A stretch of 64,000 nucleotides of DNA from JAXMCI01 sp046349435 (GTDB taxonomy: Bacteria > Pseudomonadota > Alphaproteobacteria > Dongiales > Dongiaceae): the NCBI GenBank assembly GCA_046349435.1, contig JAXMCI010000004.1:1-64000 (forward strand), written 5' to 3'. The position numbers and the translations under genes are program-made. A model generated the notes under the pieces. It did not search any database. It was not told the DNA's origin and was given only the letters and a program-made list of their open reading frames with translations. Shown here piece after piece: positions 42,361-50,911 of this stretch. Positions within the stretch are counted from its first letter, which is position 1, and each line of letters begins with the position of its first letter.

Positions 42361-42388
42361 TCCCTCTCCCGCTGGCGTGGGAGAGGGA
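42361..42388. terminator. Bidirectional hairpin, single-repeat family member
   Basis: TCCCTCTCCCGC, a 4-base loop, then GTGGGAGAGGGA: 11 of 12 pairs matched. It lies between convergent dpaL and SDR stops and is the same element type as 2788-2819. Confidence 0.6.
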
Positions 42389-42396
42389 CAATCGTC

Positions 42397-43152
42397 CTAG
42401 CCCCGGCCGATGAACGGCATCTTGGTCGCCATCACGGTGATGAAGGGGACGTTGGCGTCGAGCGGCAGGCTGGCCATGTAGAGCACGGCGCGGGCGATGT
42501 GGTTGGCGTCGATGGTCGGCTCCGGCGCCATGCTGCCATCGGCCTGCGGCACGCCCTTGCTCATCCGGGCGGTCATCTCGGTGGCGGCGTTGCCGATGTC
42601 GATCTGGCCGCAGGCGATGTCGAAGCGGCGGCCGTCGAGCGCGGTCGACTTGGTGAGGCCGGTGATGGCGTGCTTGGTCGCCGTGTAGGGCGCCGAGTTC
42701 GGCCGCGGCACGTGCGCCGAGATCGAGCCGTTGTTGATGATGCGGCCGCCGCGCGGCTGCTGCTTCTTGTACTGGCGGAAGGCCTCCTGGGTGCAGAGGA
42801 AGGCGCCGGTCAGGTTGACGTCGACGACGGCCTTCCACTTCTCGTACTCGACGTCCTCGAGCGCGGTGGAGATGGCGCTGATGCCGGCGTTGTTGAACAG
42901 CAGGTCGAGCCGGCCGAAGGTCTCGACGGTGCGGGCGAACAGCGCCTTGACCGAGGCGGGATCGGCGACGTCGGTCGGCACCACCAGGCAGCGCGCGCCC
43001 TTCGGCGCCGCGTCCGCGGTGGCCTGCAGCGGCTCGGCGCGGCGCCCGGCGAGCGCCACGGCGTAGCCGTCGCCGAGCAGTGCGTGCGCGACGGCGCGGC
43101 CGATGCCCGTGCCGGCGCCGGTGACGATGGCGATGCGGTCGCTGGAAGCCAT
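42397..43152 (-). CDS. Short-chain dehydrogenase/reductase
   Basis: 251 residues from the ATG at 43152, with GAGGAG upstream; a longer in-frame start lacks any ribosome site. Classical SDR: NAD(P) loop TGAGTGIG, Asp in PTDVAD, NNAG, catalytic Ser in NNGSISAH and Tyr-x-x-x-Lys as YTATK. An extended C-terminus (ANVPFITVMATKMPFIGRG) is typical of the sugar/alcohol-dehydrogenase-like subgroup that ends in TKMPFIGRG. The start faces the promoter of the secreted protein gene at 43334. Substrate unknown. Confidence 0.88.
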   Translation of the reverse strand: MASSDRIAIVTGAGTGIGRAVAHALLGDGYAVALAGRRAEPLQATADAAPKGARCLVVPTDVADPASVKALFARTVETFGRLDLLFNNAGISAISTALEDVEYEKWKAVVDVNLTGAFLCTQEAFRQYKKQQPRGGRIINNGSISAHVPRPNSAPYTATKHAITGLTKSTALDGRRFDIACGQIDIGNAATEMTARMSKGVPQADGSMAPEPTIDANHIARAVLYMASLPLDANVPFITVMATKMPFIGRG

Positions 43153-43275
43153 GATGTGCGGTTGCTCCTCAGTTGCGGCGGGCTGAATTCGGGCCGAATT
43201 GAGGCATTTTGATGGCATCGGCGTGGAAAGGCGAGAACCATCCACAGGAAAGGAATGTTCCCTTGCCGCCCGCTG

Positions 43276-43304
43276 TTGACTCGCGCCGACCGGGCACGGC
43301 TAAA
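43276..43304 (+). promoter_or_regulatory. Sigma-70-like promoter of the secreted protein gene
   Basis: TTGACT (43276-43281), a 17-base spacer and GCTAAA (43299-43304), 29 bases before the ATG at 43334. The -35 box is close to consensus; the -10 box is weak. Confidence 0.5.
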
Positions 43305-43333
43305 GTGACCCTTCCACAGGCTGGGCAGGTGAC

Positions 43334-44596
43334 ATGATGCGGAGAGCGGGGATCCGGTCGACAACGCTCCTTTCCCTTTTCCTCGCTCTCGCCGCCGGGG
43401 TTCCGGCCAAGGCGGCCCCGCAGTCCGAACCCCGCAGCACCTGCCCGCGCAACCTCGCCGACGGGATCCCGCCGCGCCCGCCCGGTGCGCTCGCCGGCAG
43501 CGCCTTCGCGCGCCAGGTCGAGGGCCTCGACGAGAGCGCGCGGGAGAAGGCCATCGTCGCCGAGCTGCTGGCCGGCAACATCCCGGACTTCCTGCGCACG
43601 CTGAAGCCGGTGCGCCTGCAGGGCACGCTGCCCTCGGGCCGCATCGTCACGGTCGTGCTCTGCGTCACGCCCGACTATCTCGCGATCGGCAGCGACGCCG
43701 ACTTCCTGCGCATCCCGGTGCGGCTCTCGACCGCGCTCCGGGTGGCGCAGCGCTTCGGCTTCGTGCTGCCGACGCCGCGCATCGTCGACGCCGTCTACGA
43801 CCAGGCCGATGCGCGGCTGGCGCCGCAGCCGCTGCCGCCGACCGACGAGATGCGCTCCACCGCTTATTACCGCACGCATAACGGCCTGGTCGGCGGCCAG
43901 CTGCAGGAGCGCGAGGTCGCGCCGGGCGCGCTGGTCGCCGGCGACAAGAAGGACCTGGTGCTGACCAACGAGCTGCGCACCCTGCCGGACCGCGTCGCGA
44001 TCTATGGCTGGCACACGGCAAGCGGCCATCCGATCCAGCCGCTCAACCTGTGGCACGGCGCGCGCTATGCCGACTACAGCCACGGCGCCCGTCTGGTCAG
44101 CCAGATCGTGCTGGTCAACGACATGATCCGCTCGCTCTACGACGTGATGAGCGATCCCAAGCTGTCGCCGATCGTCAGCGCCGAGGGGCCGATACCGCTG
44201 CCGCGCCAGCTCGTCGCCGAGCTCTCCGTGCCGCCGGCCGAGGCGACCGCCGTCGCCGCGGCCGCCGCACCGATGCCGGCGACCGTCGCACCGGCGCAGC
44301 CGGCCAAGGCCGTCGCCGCCGCCCCCGCGAAGAAGCCCGCCCAGCCCGCGACGACGCTGGCCGCCGCGCCGAAGAAGGGCACCAAGGCCGTCGCCGCGGT
44401 CTCGAAGAAGCCGGCCAAGGCGGTGGTCGCCGCCGCCCCGAAGAAGAAGCCGGCGCCGGCGATTGCCGCCGTGCCGCCCAAGCCGGCGCCGGCGAAGCCG
44501 GTCGCCATGCTGCCGCCGCCTGCCGCCGCCGCGACGCCGGGCCAGCAGGCAGCCCTGCCGGGATCGCACCCCGCCGCCATCCCAGAGCTGCGCTGA
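43334..44596 (+). CDS. Secreted protein of unknown function with Ala/Lys/Pro-rich tail
   Basis: 420 residues. Signal peptide at 1-28 (TLLSLFLALAAGVPAKA, cleavage before APQ). The folded part, about 35-290, includes PSGRIVTVVLCVTPDYLAIGSDADFLRIP, RTHNGLVGGQLQEREV and the striking stretch YGWHTASGHPIQPLNLWHGARYADYSHGARLV, which is rich in His, Trp and Tyr and looks like an active or binding site. From about 300 the chain is low complexity, rich in Ala, Lys and Pro (PAKAVAAAPAKKPAQP, AAPKKKPAPAIAAV), like wall- or nucleic-acid-binding tails. I do not recognise a named family with confidence. A good sigma-70 promoter lies upstream. Confidence 0.8.
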   Translation: MMRRAGIRSTTLLSLFLALAAGVPAKAAPQSEPRSTCPRNLADGIPPRPPGALAGSAFARQVEGLDESAREKAIVAELLAGNIPDFLRTLKPVRLQGTLPSGRIVTVVLCVTPDYLAIGSDADFLRIPVRLSTALRVAQRFGFVLPTPRIVDAVYDQADARLAPQPLPPTDEMRSTAYYRTHNGLVGGQLQEREVAPGALVAGDKKDLVLTNELRTLPDRVAIYGWHTASGHPIQPLNLWHGARYADYSHGARLVSQIVLVNDMIRSLYDVMSDPKLSPIVSAEGPIPLPRQLVAELSVPPAEATAVAAAAAPMPATVAPAQPAKAVAAAPAKKPAQPATTLAAAPKKGTKAVAAVSKKPAKAVVAAAPKKKPAPAIAAVPPKPAPAKPVAMLPPPAAAATPGQQAALPGSHPAAIPELR

Positions 44597-44677
44597 GAGG
44601 CAGCCCGCCGCGGGCTTCCGCCGTCCGCGGACCGGCATGCACCCGCCGACGCGGGTGAGAGGATCCGGGGCCGGCGG

Positions 44678-45721
44678 CTACTGGTCCTCGGTGCCGCCGC
44701 CGACCGTCTTGCAGCAGCGGAAGCTGAGGTGATAGTTGGCGTGGCTGTGCCCGTCCATCACCCGCGTGCCGTGCCAGAAGGGCGCCCGCCAGCGGCACCA
44801 GTCCTCGTGCGCGCGGTAGGTGTCGAAGATGAACCAGCTGCCCTTCATCTCGGTGACGCCGAGCGTGGTGCTGCCGCGGCTGGTCATCTGGCTCTCGTTC
44901 AGCGGCAGGTTCATGTGCTCGGCGGCGTTGCCGTTGAGGTCGTAGACCCAGAGCTGGCTGTGGCAGGCGGGGAAGCTGCCGGTCGGGAAGGTGTTGGAGC
45001 CGCAGGTCGGCCACTCGCCGCCGTTGCAGCCCGCCGTCTTGAAGCTGCTGGTGCCGCAGATGCCGGTGCGGTACTCCGGGCCGTAGCTCCAGTTCTTGTC
45101 GAGCGCGAACTGGCGGTTGTGCGCGGCGCGCAGCCGGCCGGCGGCGGTGCTGAGGTCGGCACCGCGGGTCAGCGAGAAATCGTAGTCGGGCGGCAGCAGC
45201 GCGCCGGCGCAGGCGCCCTCCCACTCATGGGCGTCGCACAGCCGCTTGCCCTCGGCCTCGCAGATCTCCTCGGCCTCGCGCGCCTTCACCCAGACCACCG
45301 GATAGGTGCAGGGCATGTCGGGGTACTCGAACTGGTCGATGCAGGCCCGGGCGTCGGTCGGGCGCTGGTTGGCGGGATCGTAGAGCGGCGCCATGTAGGG
45401 GGCGCCGCAGATGCGGGTGAACTCGGGGTCGGGGAACTCCTGGCCCGCCGCCTGCAGCCGCTGCAGGCATTGCTGCGGCGTCATCGGGTGCTGCGTCACC
45501 GCCGGGTTGCCCTGGCCGACATAGCCGGAGGCCGCGAAGATGGCGCGGATCCGCGCCATCTGCGAGTCGGTCAGGCGGTGCGCCCGCTGCAGCTCGGCGA
45601 ACAGCGCCTCGTTCTGCTGCTGCAGGGCGCTCTGGGCAGCGGCCGGCAGGATGGCGGCGAGCAGCAGCAGCGCCGCCGCGGCGAGGGCGCGGGCGAGGCC
45701 CGCGAGGCGCCGGGCCCTCAT
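44678..45721 (-). CDS. Exported formylglycine-generating enzyme (SUMF1/FGE) family protein
   Basis: 347 residues. Signal peptide about 1-29 (LARALAAAALLLLAAILPAAA, cleavage before QSA). From residue 125 it follows the FGE-sulfatase fold: ACIDQFEYPDMPCTYPVVWVKAREAEEICEAEGKRLCDAHEWEGACAG, LWVYDLNGNAAEHM and a terminal SHANYHLSFRCCKTV. Twelve or more cysteines suggest disulfides in the periplasm. Most FGE-fold bacterial proteins have functions other than sulfatase maturation; no sulfatase gene is nearby. Its ATG overlaps the stop of the upstream large secreted protein (ATGA), so the two are made together and probably act together. Confidence 0.83.
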   Translation of the reverse strand: MRARRLAGLARALAAAALLLLAAILPAAAQSALQQQNEALFAELQRAHRLTDSQMARIRAIFAASGYVGQGNPAVTQHPMTPQQCLQRLQAAGQEFPDPEFTRICGAPYMAPLYDPANQRPTDARACIDQFEYPDMPCTYPVVWVKAREAEEICEAEGKRLCDAHEWEGACAGALLPPDYDFSLTRGADLSTAAGRLRAAHNRQFALDKNWSYGPEYRTGICGTSSFKTAGCNGGEWPTCGSNTFPTGSFPACHSQLWVYDLNGNAAEHMNLPLNESQMTSRGSTTLGVTEMKGSWFIFDTYRAHEDWCRWRAPFWHGTRVMDGHSHANYHLSFRCCKTVGGGTEDQ

Positions 45722-47499
45722 CCGCCGCGGCTGCGCGGCGCGACCCAGAAGAAGTCGCGGTTGTCGGGATAGGCCAGGAAGCGCGGGGCCGGCTCGCCGC
45801 CGGCCGACTGGTCGACCTCGGCCATGCCGCGGACCAGATGCTGGATCTCGAGCCTGCCGCCGCGACGGGCATAGACCGCGGCATAGGTGTGCTCCAGCGC
45901 GTTCATGTCGAGCAGCATCGCATACTCGCAGCCATAGGCCTGGAAGATTCGCGCCATCGCCGACGGCGTGGCGGTCGAGAAGAAGCCGTAGATGAGGAAG
46001 GTCCGGCCGGCCGCCTGCTGCAGGCAGGCGCCGCCGCGCACCGAGCGCAGCTCGCCCTGGGCCGAGCCCGACCAGTTGCCGGGACCCCAGCTCGCCACCA
46101 GCGCGCCGGGCAGGATGGTGCCGGCGGCGTCGCGCTCGACCAGCGCGACGCCGTTCTGCCGGGCGAAGCGGAGGCGCGGCAGCAGCGCGTCGTCGGCGGT
46201 CGTCCAGCTCTTCATGCCGACGCTGCCGTCGGTCAGCACATAGACCGTCGCCAGCCCGGGCTGCAGCTTGCTCAGCACCACGCCCTGCTCGACGAAGCCG
46301 TAATGGCTGCCGTTGTTGACCTGCGACAGCGGGCCATAGCGGAAGGCGCCGTGGGCACGCTTGAAGCCGCCGATGAAGGTGGCGACCGCGCTGCCGGCGG
46401 TGCCGGGGTCGGCCATGCCGGTGGCGACCAGCGGCGCGATGCTGCCGATGCCGTCCGGGCCGGGCAAAGCGGGGTCGCGGACCGCCTCCGGCGGACGATC
46501 CGACCAGCCGACCCGGGGATGGTCGGTGCCGAGCGCGAAGCCCAGCGTGTAGCGCGACAGGTCGAAGGCGACCAGCGTGTCGAGCGCCGCGCCCTCGACC
46601 GCGTCCAGCCGGTTGGCCCGGCCCCCGTCACTCGCCAGGATGGCGGGGGCGATCAGGTCGGGCTCCATCACGCTGACCGCGATGCCGGGCGCGGCGGCCG
46701 CCGGGTACCAGCGGCCGAAGCCGAGGCGGCCGGGGTCGCCCTCGGCGAGCGCGATGCCGAGCTCGGTGGCGGCGGCCGTGCGGCCCTCGGCGCCGGGCGC
46801 CAGCGCCGCCGGCTGCGGCAGGCCGGAATCGTGCGCCGCCGCCGGCCCGCCCGCCTGGCCGGGCTCGGCCGATTCGACGAAGGCGTCCTGGAACAGCGTG
46901 TTGCGCACCAGATCGATGATCTGCTCGCCGCCCCAGATGTTGTCGCGCAGGAACTGGGTCACCGATTCGAGCTGCGTCGTCTTGCCCTCGGCCGGGTTGC
47001 GCAGCCACAGCCGCCCGTCGCAGAGCGGGGCGTAGGGCCGGCCGCTGCGGCGCGCCACCTCGAGCGGCGAGGGCTGCCCGGCGGCGAGCGCGCAGTCGGC
47101 CTCGTCGACCGGGCCGGCGATGGCGATGCCGCTGCCGTCCGGCAGCAGCCGGAGCTGCTGGTTCGCCGGATCGCGATTCTGCAGGTGATAGCTCTGCGCC
47201 GGCTGTCCCGGCGCGGCCAGGGTCAGCAGGAACCAGCTGTTGCTGGCCGGCGCCAGGTCGACCAGCGTCGCCCCGCCGGCGCTCTCGCTGCGGCGCCAGG
47301 GCTGCAGCTGCAGCACCGACTTGGCACCGGGGGCGCGATACTCGGCCGCCTGGTCGGGCGGCGCCTGGACCGGGTCGAGGGCGAGTGCCGCGGTCTGCGC
47401 CGCCGCCGCCGGGGTGGTCGCGGCCAGCGCCAGCAGCAGGGCCGCCGCGAGCCCCGCGCCGAGCCCCGCACCAAGCAACGGGAGCCGGGTGTCATTCAT
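45718..47499 (-). CDS. Large secreted protein, faint phosphodiester glycosidase (NAGPA)-like C-terminus
   Basis: 593 residues. Signal peptide 1-35. No named domain is obvious in the N-terminal half; a beta-rich region (SYHLQNRDPANQQLRLLP) is followed by LESVTQFLRDNIWGGEQIIDLVRNTLFQDAFV. From about 390 the layout ATFIGGFKRAHGAFRYG, GSHYGFVEQGVVLSKLQPGLATVYVLTDGSVGMKSW, then GRTFLIYGFFSTATPSAMARIFQAYGCEYAMLLDMNALEHTY resembles NAGPA-type phosphodiester glycosidases. There the usual NGGFF and LDGGGS appear as IGGFK and LDMNAL. That likeness is my inference from motif order. Cotranscribed and translationally coupled to the FGE-fold protein. Confidence 0.7.
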   Translation of the reverse strand: MNDTRLPLLGAGLGAGLAAALLLALAATTPAAAAQTAALALDPVQAPPDQAAEYRAPGAKSVLQLQPWRRSESAGGATLVDLAPASNSWFLLTLAAPGQPAQSYHLQNRDPANQQLRLLPDGSGIAIAGPVDEADCALAAGQPSPLEVARRSGRPYAPLCDGRLWLRNPAEGKTTQLESVTQFLRDNIWGGEQIIDLVRNTLFQDAFVESAEPGQAGGPAAAHDSGLPQPAALAPGAEGRTAAATELGIALAEGDPGRLGFGRWYPAAAAPGIAVSVMEPDLIAPAILASDGGRANRLDAVEGAALDTLVAFDLSRYTLGFALGTDHPRVGWSDRPPEAVRDPALPGPDGIGSIAPLVATGMADPGTAGSAVATFIGGFKRAHGAFRYGPLSQVNNGSHYGFVEQGVVLSKLQPGLATVYVLTDGSVGMKSWTTADDALLPRLRFARQNGVALVERDAAGTILPGALVASWGPGNWSGSAQGELRSVRGGACLQQAAGRTFLIYGFFSTATPSAMARIFQAYGCEYAMLLDMNALEHTYAAVYARRGGRLEIQHLVRGMAEVDQSAGGEPAPRFLAYPDNRDFFWVAPRSRGG

Positions 47500-47591
47500 C
47501 GAATCCGCCTTTCCCCGGCGAGGCGCGCCAGGGGCGGCTCGTCGGCGGGCGGGACCCTAGCGGTCGCCGCCGGCCGCGGCGATGATCCGCG

Positions 47592-49103
47592 TCAAGCGGC
47601 CGGGGGCGGCAGGAACTGGCCATATTGCCGCTCCACCGCCTTGGGGTCGGTGGCGAGCCCCGCCGCGGTGCCGGCCGCCATGTCGCCGGGATAGACCTCA
47701 TCGGCCCCGGTCAGCAGGCCGTGGACGATGGCGGCGGCGACCTCGGCCGGCTGCAGCTTGGGAATGTTCACCCCGGCGGTCATGTCGGTGTCGACGGCGC
47801 CGGGCAGCACCCCCATCACCCGGGTGCCCTGGCCGCCGAGCTCGGCGCGCACCGCCTGGGTCAGCGACAGCGCCGCCGCCTTGGAGGCGCAGAGCGAGCC
47901 CATCAGGGGCAAGTTCACGTGGCTCAGGATCGACAGCATGTTGACGATGGTGCCGCCGCCGTTGCGCTTCAGCGCCGGCGCGAAGGCGCGGCACATGGCG
48001 AGCGTGCCGAAATAGTTGGTCTCCATCTCGGCGCGCGCGTTCTCGACGCCGGATATGCCGACCAGCGGGGTGTTGAAGTTGATCCCGGCATTGTTGACCA
48101 GCAGCGAGACGTCGCCGCAGCGCGCCGCGGCGGCGGCGATCTGGGCGGGGTCGGTGACGTCGAGCGCCAGCGGCACCAGCCGGTCGGGCGCCTTGGCGAC
48201 CAGCGCCGCGTTGCTGCCGGCCGTGCGCGCCGCGCAATAGACCTTCGCCGCGCCCTCGGCGAGCAGCGCGCGGACGATCGCCGGGCCGATGCCGCGGTTG
48301 GTGCCGGTGACCAGCGCGACCGCGCCCTTGATCGGGTGGGCATGGGCGGCCGGCGGCTGCGCCGCGAAGCGGCCGACCTGGACCTTGGCCCAGCCGCTCA
48401 GCTGCTCGTTGTCGGTGCCGATGACGACCAGCTGGAAGCCCTGCCGGCGGCGCTCGATGGCGAAGGTGGTGTGGAAGGTGAAGACGCCGCAGGGTGTGCC
48501 GGCGGCGCGGCAGGCGGCCAGCACCTGCTGCACGGCCGCCTCGTGCGGCGGGCCCATCTCGGGGAAGCAGCCGAGCGACAGCGCCAGGTCGCCGCTGCCG
48601 ATCAGCACCAGGTCGACGCCCGGCACGCCGGCGATGGCGGCGGCGTTGTCCACCCCCGCCCGGGTCTCGATCATCACCGCCACCAGCAGCCTTCCGTTGG
48701 CGGCCGCGGCATAGGCCTTGAAGTCCTTGAGCGGCCGCACGCCGCCGCCGGAGCGGCGGCCGGCCGGCGGGTACTTGGCTGCGGCGACCGCGGCGGCGGC
48801 CTCGGCGGCGCTCTCGACCAGCGGCACGACGACGCCGAGCGCGCCGGCGTCGAGGGCGGTGTTGATGGCGTGCAGGCTGTTCTCGGCGACGCGGACCAGG
48901 GGCACGCTCCGGCGCCCGATCAGCCCGATCGCGCTCTCCAGCGTGCCGCGATCCCACAGCCCGTGCTGCAGGTCGAGCACGATGGCGTCGGGCGCCGCCT
49001 CGGCGACCAGCTCGGCGATCGGCGGCGAGCCCAGGGTCAGCCAGAAGCAGCCGAGCGTGCCGCCCGCCTTCAGCCGGTCCAGCGCCGGGTTGTCGATGCT
49101 CAT
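47592..49103 (-). CDS. HpcH/HpaI aldolase-SDR fusion protein
   Basis: 503 residues after the ribosome site GGGAGGT. Residues 1-245 are a class II pyruvate aldolase of the HpaI family: catalytic His47 (LDLQHGLWD), Arg70, metal Glu146 (VMIETRAG) and Asp172 (GSGDLALSLG). A short Pro/Ala/His linker (250-258) joins residues 260-503, a short-chain dehydrogenase with the nucleotide loop TGTNRGIG and NNAG. At the catalytic position the usual YSASK reads LCASK: Tyr is Leu404, with Lys408 kept. The aldolase half looks active; the SDR half may be impaired or repurposed. The last gene of a minus-strand group with RraA-type aldolase and another SDR. Confidence 0.87.
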   Translation of the reverse strand: MSIDNPALDRLKAGGTLGCFWLTLGSPPIAELVAEAAPDAIVLDLQHGLWDRGTLESAIGLIGRRSVPLVRVAENSLHAINTALDAGALGVVVPLVESAAEAAAAVAAAKYPPAGRRSGGGVRPLKDFKAYAAAANGRLLVAVMIETRAGVDNAAAIAGVPGVDLVLIGSGDLALSLGCFPEMGPPHEAAVQQVLAACRAAGTPCGVFTFHTTFAIERRRQGFQLVVIGTDNEQLSGWAKVQVGRFAAQPPAAHAHPIKGAVALVTGTNRGIGPAIVRALLAEGAAKVYCAARTAGSNAALVAKAPDRLVPLALDVTDPAQIAAAAARCGDVSLLVNNAGINFNTPLVGISGVENARAEMETNYFGTLAMCRAFAPALKRNGGGTIVNMLSILSHVNLPLMGSLCASKAAALSLTQAVRAELGGQGTRVMGVLPGAVDTDMTAGVNIPKLQPAEVAAAIVHGLLTGADEVYPGDMAAGTAAGLATDPKAVERQYGQFLPPPAA

Positions 49104-49195
49104 TACCTCCCGCCTCCGCCCGATCCTCCCAGCAGAGCAAGCTAAGCCAGTTCCCGCCCCCGGGGAATCAGAAGTTCGGGCTGGCGCGCCTGCCC

Positions 49196-49846
49196 TCAGA
49201 ACTTGCCGTAGGCGAGATAGGCCTCGCGCGGGTCCATGCCGGCCAGGATGGCGCGCCGCATCTCGCTCTCGGTCGCCAGCATGCGCTCGGCCTCGGCCAC
49301 GGCGGCGGCGGCGCGCGCCCGCGGCAGGGTGACCACTCCGTCGCGGTCGCCGATCACGTAGTCGCCGGCGGCGATCGTCCGGCCGCCGATCTCGATCGGC
49401 TGGCCCGCCGGGTCGGGCAGCCAGCGCCGGACGATGTCGGCCGGGGTGGCGCCGGTGCAGAACACCGGCAGCCCCGCCTCCTCGACCAGGTCGAGGTCGC
49501 GGCAGAGGCCGTCGACGACGTAGCCGCGCACGCCCTTGACCCTGAGGGCGCGGGCCGAGAGCTCGCCCATCAGCGCGACGCGTTTGGTGCGCGGCTGGCA
49601 GACCACGACCGAGCCGGGCGGGATGGCCGAGAGCAGGGTGGCCCAGGCGAGCAGGGTCTCGTGCGCGCTCGCCTCGGCCTCGCGCCCGGCGACCGTGAAG
49701 ACCGGCCCGGCCACCCTGAGCCCCGGCGAGAGCGGCCGGATCGTGGCCGGCAGGGCCGGGTCCTCGTCGCCCTGCGCGCGCAGCGCGTCGTGCACCACGC
49801 TCGCCGGCAGGCGCTCCAGGCGCCGGGTCAGGTCGTCGTTCTCCAT
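49196..49846 (-). CDS. RraA/4-hydroxy-4-methyl-2-oxoglutarate aldolase family protein
   Basis: 216 residues from the ATG at 49846; ATG 49855, three codons earlier, is equally possible. Family marks: LPASVVHDAL at the start, PGSVVVCQPRTKRVALMGELSARALRVKGVRGYVVDGLCRDLD, ending with the metal/substrate Arg-Asp (CRDLD), and PIEIGGRTIAAGDYVIGDRDGVVTLP. These match class II pyruvate aldolases such as HMG aldolase, and also the RNase E inhibitor RraA that shares the fold. With SDR genes and an HpaI-type aldolase alongside, a retro-aldol step on a branched hydroxy-oxo-acid is more likely than RNase control. Confidence 0.85.
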   Translation of the reverse strand: MENDDLTRRLERLPASVVHDALRAQGDEDPALPATIRPLSPGLRVAGPVFTVAGREAEASAHETLLAWATLLSAIPPGSVVVCQPRTKRVALMGELSARALRVKGVRGYVVDGLCRDLDLVEEAGLPVFCTGATPADIVRRWLPDPAGQPIEIGGRTIAAGDYVIGDRDGVVTLPRARAAAAVAEAERMLATESEMRRAILAGMDPREAYLAYGKF

Positions 49847-49946
49847 GGCCGTCATGCTCGCTGCTGCGCCCGAGGTCGCGCCGAGGGTACAGGCAGAGAA
49901 GCGCGCTTGGCGAGGCCGTCCTGGCCGGCGGCGCGGTTCCGGCGCG

Positions 49947-50714
49947 CTACAGCCCGGCGGCGAGGTAGCCGCCATGCACCCCCAGCGTCTCGCCGGTGAC
50001 GTAGCTCGACGCCGGCGAGGCGAGGTAGATGGCGGCGCCGACCAGCTCGGGCAGCTCGCCGAAGCGGTCCATCGGCGTGCGGCGCTGCGCCGCCGCCTTG
50101 CGCGCCGGGTCCATCTTGTCGCGGTTGAGGTCGGTCAGGAAGAAGCCGGGGGCGATGGCGTTGACCCGCACGCCGCGGCCCGCCCACTCGGTGGCGAGCG
50201 TGCGGGTGATGCCGATCACGCCGTGCTTGCTGGCGGTGTAGACGGCGCTCTTCTGGAATCCGAGGAAGCTCGCCACCGAGGCGATGTTGACGATCGAGCC
50301 CTCGCCCTGCGCCAGCATCCGGCGGCCGACCAGGGTGCAGGCGAAGAACAGGCTCTTCAGGTTGACCGCCATGATCTGGTCGTAGTCGGCCTCGGCGAAG
50401 TCCTCGGCCGGCTTCAGCATGGTGCGGCCCTGCGAGTTGACCAGCACGTCGATCCGCCCGAAGCGCGACGCCACGCCGTCGACCAGCGCCTGCAGCGCGG
50501 CGATCTCGCGCACGTCGACGGCGTGGCCCTCGGCCTCGGGGTCGCTGGCGCGCAGCCGCCCGACCACCTCCTGCACCTTGTCGTAGGAGGTGCCGACCGG
50601 CACCACCCGCGCGCCGGACTCGCGAAAGCCCAGCGCGATCTCCCGCCCGATGCCGCTCGACCCGCCGATCACCAGCGCCACCTTGCCGGCGAGCGAGAAG
50701 CGATCCGTTGCCAT
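49947..50714 (-). CDS. Short-chain dehydrogenase/reductase (GolD/KduD-like)
   Basis: 255 residues after GGAGGAAGGG. Classical SDR: GGSSGIG loop, Asp in AVDVRE, NSQG in place of NNAG, catalytic Ser in ASVASF, YTASK, and the terminal SSYVTGETLGVHGGYLA. The GGSSGIG opening and NSQG variant occur in sugar/polyol and 2-deoxy-gluconate dehydrogenases. It heads the minus-strand group with the RraA-type aldolase and HpaI-SDR fusion, so a dehydrogenation preceding an aldol cleavage is a reasonable inference. The start faces the glycosyltransferase gene across 197 bases. Confidence 0.88.
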   Translation of the reverse strand: MATDRFSLAGKVALVIGGSSGIGREIALGFRESGARVVPVGTSYDKVQEVVGRLRASDPEAEGHAVDVREIAALQALVDGVASRFGRIDVLVNSQGRTMLKPAEDFAEADYDQIMAVNLKSLFFACTLVGRRMLAQGEGSIVNIASVASFLGFQKSAVYTASKHGVIGITRTLATEWAGRGVRVNAIAPGFFLTDLNRDKMDPARKAAAQRRTPMDRFGELPELVGAAIYLASPASSYVTGETLGVHGGYLAAGL

Positions 50715-50911
50715 CCCTTCCTCCCATTCACGATGCCGCCGGAGCCTCGCCCGTCCGCCGCCCCTGCGTCAATCGCGCCGGGAGGACGGGCCAGGACCGC
50801 GGCGGACGCCCGGAATGTCGCACAGATGCCACTTACCTCGGCGGATAGCCCGTGCGCGGCATCGGTTCAACAGCGCGACGCGTGCTCACGATTCGAATCG
50901 GAGGGGGAAGC

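Noticed and set aside
49196..49846. RraA as an RNase E inhibitor
   Set aside because: The fold is shared with pyruvate aldolases; the neighbours (SDRs and an HpaI aldolase) and the metal/substrate Arg-Asp favour an aldolase role.
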